Shown here one piece after another: positions 61,301 to 64,000 of a stretch of 64,000 bases of DNA. The translations under genes and the position numbers were made by a program. Location: contig JAMPIT010000848.1 of NCBI GenBank assembly GCA_026261815.1, forward strand, positions 4,712,001-4,776,000. Reading direction: 5' to 3'. This stretch comes from Monarcha castaneiventris obscurior (lineage: Eukaryota > Chordata > Aves > Passeriformes > Monarchidae). Numbering within the stretch: the stretch's first letter is position 1; every line of letters begins with the position of its first letter. Below the pieces are notes generated by a model that saw nothing but the letters and a program-made list of their open reading frames with translations, had not been told where the DNA came from and made no database searches.

Positions 61301-62889
61301 TGATGACTCCTGCCAGCTGTTCCTGAGCTACCCAGCATAAGGCAGAGGTTTTCCCTTGCCTTCCCTCTGTGGGTTTGAATGACACAGGGAGTGAAAGCAG
61401 AAACCTGAATGTTTCTGTTTGTATAGCAAGGCAAATGTCAAAGCAGTGGAGGAATTTTTCACAGCCGACAGACCCTGAGAACAGAAATGCAGAGAGAGGC
61501 TGCTAAGTGATGTGTCCCTTGTTTCCAAACACCAGCTTTTCCAGGCACTCTCTGGACCTGCCTGAGGAGTCATTCCCAACTCCTGGATGAATCTGTGTCA
61601 ATTCTGATTGCAGAGGAATTCTGGAATTTTGTACTTATTTTTGCCCAATTTTTGTTTAGAGATCTAATTTGTTTTGAAATACTAATGTTGTGGGCTTGGG
61701 AATCTACTTTCTACAGCTGATTATTTGAGGGAAACGACACTTTCTTTCACCTCAGTTCAGATTAAAGGTTTTTTTTCCAAGGGGGGAAAGTACACTGACA
61801 TCCATTCCAGATTTGTTATTCAGCAAACAGTCCAATTCAGGGTGTCAGCGTCCCCGTTGATGTGCAATATAGAGTGTGAGACACTGTTATCCTGCTGCCA
61901 TTTACTCTGCACAGTTTCACTGCAGAGAGCTCCTGATCCTACTGAACTCCGGAGTTACCACATGAAAGAAAATATAAAGCAGTGCCTTAAAAGGGAACTT
62001 GAAAACGGCCAGTTTATTATTTGTTTGTTTAGATGAAAATTGTAAGGATTGTTTATCCCAGAAAGCCTGGTGGTTACTTATAGATACATTTAAAAGAGGG
62101 AGAGAGGTGTTAAAACCAGAACTCATTACCTCGTTGACACTTGTAGGGAAATAACAAGAAGTAAAAATGCCTGAAGCTCCTCAGCCCGAACATTTTCAGA
62201 AACAAGCATTAACATTACAAACACTGCATGAGGACAGAAGAAGGATCTCACAGATGTGGTATTTGTAATTTCAGTTGTGGTATGAGCACTGTTTGTGAAG
62301 ACTCCAACAGATACAAGCCAGAGCTCTAATTTGGACCTTTCATTTTCATGTGGAAATAATACTAAAAAAAAGTTGTTTGTTCTCTCTCAGGCTGCTCCCA
62401 GGTACCTTTCAAGTCAGTTATTTTTAACAAGTAAATAGCACTTTTTGTCACAAGAACTTCTGAAAGAAACCCCATCCAGGATGACAAATAAATGTGGGCA
62501 TCATCTTCTGAGATAATTAGCAGGAAACTTCAGCAACAGCTCTGACTCCTAGAATTTTAGCAGCAAGAGTAACCTTTGCAGCACAGGGTCGAATTCCTGG
62601 AGGCAGCACAGGGTTGAATTCCTTTAATTTAGAGCTACTCATAAATAGAAACAAACACCGAAGTCAGAAATTATGGGCCTCCCTCCCACCGATTTTGCAA
62701 TGAATGTAAAATCTCATCCACCATCACTGCTTTAACCCTCCCCAAGCACTGACGAAGGTGAAGCTCTGTCCTCCACAGCCATCTCCATTTTTCTCTGCCC
62801 TCTGGGACATGATGGTGCCTTTCCCAAAACTGTCAGAACACAAGAGCATGGAGCTGTAAGGAGAGCAAACCTTGGGACTGCCCCAAAAG
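61301..62889. other. Unique non-coding sequence with a 25-bp duplication
   Basis: About 1.6 kb. The only repeat seen is the two-copy tandem described at 62578-62623. No gene was recognised; the longest frame is 103 codons (61725-62036). Confidence 0.6.
62578..62623. repeat. Two-copy tandem repeat, 25-bp period
   Basis: GCAGCACAGGGTCGAATTCC is followed 25 bases later by GCAGCACAGGGTTGAATTCC, a single C/T difference over the shared core. It is probably a slippage duplication. Confidence 0.9.
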
Positions 62890-63028
62890 TAAGTGTTCGA
62901 GGCCAGGCTGGATGGAGTTCTGAGCAACCTGGTCTAGTGGAAGGCATCCCTTCCAGGAAGGCATGGAGGGCTGGAACAAGATGGTCTTTAAGGTCTCTTC
63001 TAACCCAAACCAGCCTTTCATTCTATGA
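62890..63028 (+). mobile_element. CR1 LINE, 3'-terminal fragment (~139 bp)
   Basis: Sense-strand end block: GTGTTCGAGGCCAGGCTGG, GAGCAACCTGGTCTAGTGG, GATGGTCTTTAAGGTCTC and TTCTAACCCAAACCAGCC, with tail TTCATTCTATGAAA. The 'ggtctagtgg' variant matches the generic avian consensus. 5'-truncated. Confidence 0.92.
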
Positions 63029-63099
63029 AAAGCAGAGGAAGAATAACCAAGAAAGAAAAAGGCAAATTCATCATGGGGGAAGGCTGGTGCAGCCTTGAG

Positions 63100-63560
63100 G
63101 GACTCGTGACAAATTGCCTGGGGACACAGCCCTCGGGGAGGACCTGTTTAGGGCCTGATTGTTACAGAAAGCCATTGTTGAGAAAAAGAATAATTTGGGT
63201 TTATATCATGCCTTTCAGACCCGAGCTATGGCAAAATAACTTGAGAGATGAGCTGCAGTGTAATTTATGGCTGGAGCAAACGACGCGGATTTTACAGGCA
63301 CAGCAGCACCTCGCAGCCTGCCTTTGCCAGCAGAAGTGTTCTGCTGAGCAGGAGGACTCTGGATCGTGAGGCAGGAGCAAGGCAATTTGTTCTCCTGCCT
63401 CTGCCAAGGATGCTCCTCAGATGTTGGAACCCAAGGCACGCCTCTGGCTGCCCTGGGGGGTCAGGAGCCCCAGCAAGGGGGTCCCAGACCCTGGCAAGAA
63501 GCCCAGAATGGCACCGGCTTTGATTTTAGTCCATGGGAAAAGTTACCGACACAGCGCGAA
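63100..63560. promoter_or_regulatory. CpG-enriched unique stretch, candidate regulatory element
   Basis: About 13 CpG in 460 bases, including AAACGACGCGG near 63279-63289 and CAGCGCG near 63552. The part 63140-63310 mixes AT-rich words (AATAATTTGGG, TAATTTATGG) with preserved CpG, a pattern typical of conserved enhancers. No promoter or exon structure is evident. Inference from composition only. Confidence 0.25.
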
Positions 63561-64000
63561 GTATTGCAAAACAAGAGAAGTTAAAAATGAGTAGTAGTTT
63601 AGTATTTTACAAGGTAAAAAGTAGATTTTAAGATTTCTAATATGAGGATGAAGGGTCTAAGATAGAGGATTTTGGGCATTGCCCTGTTCTTCTTCTCCTT
63701 CTCCTTCTCCTCCATCTTCTCTCTTAGTGTTGGCACAAAATGATTGGTAGAATGAAAAAGAGGTAGAAATTCCGTGTCTAGAATAGGTGCAAATGAATTG
63801 GCATGAAATAGTAAATAATAAATCCGTTGTGAAGAATGGTTGGATCATGAAAGGGGCACAAAAAGGACGGGACAGCCCAGGACTGGGCAGTGCCCGCTCG
63901 GACTCGGCTGCATCAGATGTGCAGCTGGAGCTGAGAGCTGGCAGAGATAAGGAGAAAAAACAACCTGAAACAACATCTGCAGGCGTTTCTCATCTGTTCG
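63561..64000. other. Unique sequence to the window end
   Basis: A short pyrimidine-rich (CTT/CTC)n run lies at 63688-63722. Nothing else was recognised. Confidence 0.55.

Noticed and set aside
62586..62598. GGGTCGAATTCCT resembling a tRNA T-arm (GGTTCGAATCC)
   Set aside because: It belongs to a 25-bp tandem duplication and no A box, acceptor stem or cloverleaf can be built around it.

Overview
The window looks like bird nuclear DNA, probably from a songbird (passerine). The main evidence is more than ten 5'-truncated CR1 LINE copies whose 3' ends carry the avian CR1 signature (a block containing CCCTGGCACAGGGTGCCCAG, then a TTCTATGATTCTATGA-type tail). The Gly/Pro-free, GGCCAGGCTGGACAGGG-type variant of that block is what I associate with passerine CR1. 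Solo LTRs of avian endogenous retrovirus type support this. Species and chromosome cannot be read from the sequence.

I find no protein-coding gene, tRNA, rRNA, recognisable microRNA or CRISPR array. The open reading frames have the number and length expected by chance in 64 kb of about 45% GC DNA. The longest ones are tandem repeats (units of 42 and 24 bp, both multiples of three), a polypyrimidine tract, or a GC-rich stretch. The window is intergenic or lies inside a large intron.

Layout: 0-2.4 kb holds a 42-bp minisatellite and then a CpG-rich stretch (1.29-2.35 kb) that is the best candidate regulatory element. From 2.4 to 12 kb the sequence is mostly unique, with two CR1 copies and a GC-rich patch (8.3-9.06 kb). 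From 12 to 25.2 kb there is a cluster of mobile elements: three solo LTRs of three families, several CR1 copies and an archosaur-age CR1 relic. From 25.2 to 47.6 kb the sequence is poor in young repeats. It contains a long, very old CR1 fragment running from reverse transcriptase to the 3' end (31.7-32.7 kb), a CpG-enriched patch with a (CA)n run, a 437-bp polypyrimidine tract and one young CR1. From 47.6 to 64 kb there is a 24-bp minisatellite, two solo LTRs each inserted into a CR1 (nested insertions with 4-bp target duplications), two nearly identical CR1 copies of a second subfamily, further CR1 copies and a CpG-enriched patch at the right end.

There is no operon or pathway to describe. 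The informative content is the insertion history and a few unique stretches with unusual CpG density. No previously undescribed system is evident. The items most worth checking are the CpG-rich element at 1.29-2.35 kb, the long ancient CR1, the two LTR families that share identical 7-bp ends, and the tandem arrays. Family assignments rest on consensus sequences recalled from memory and comparison by eye.
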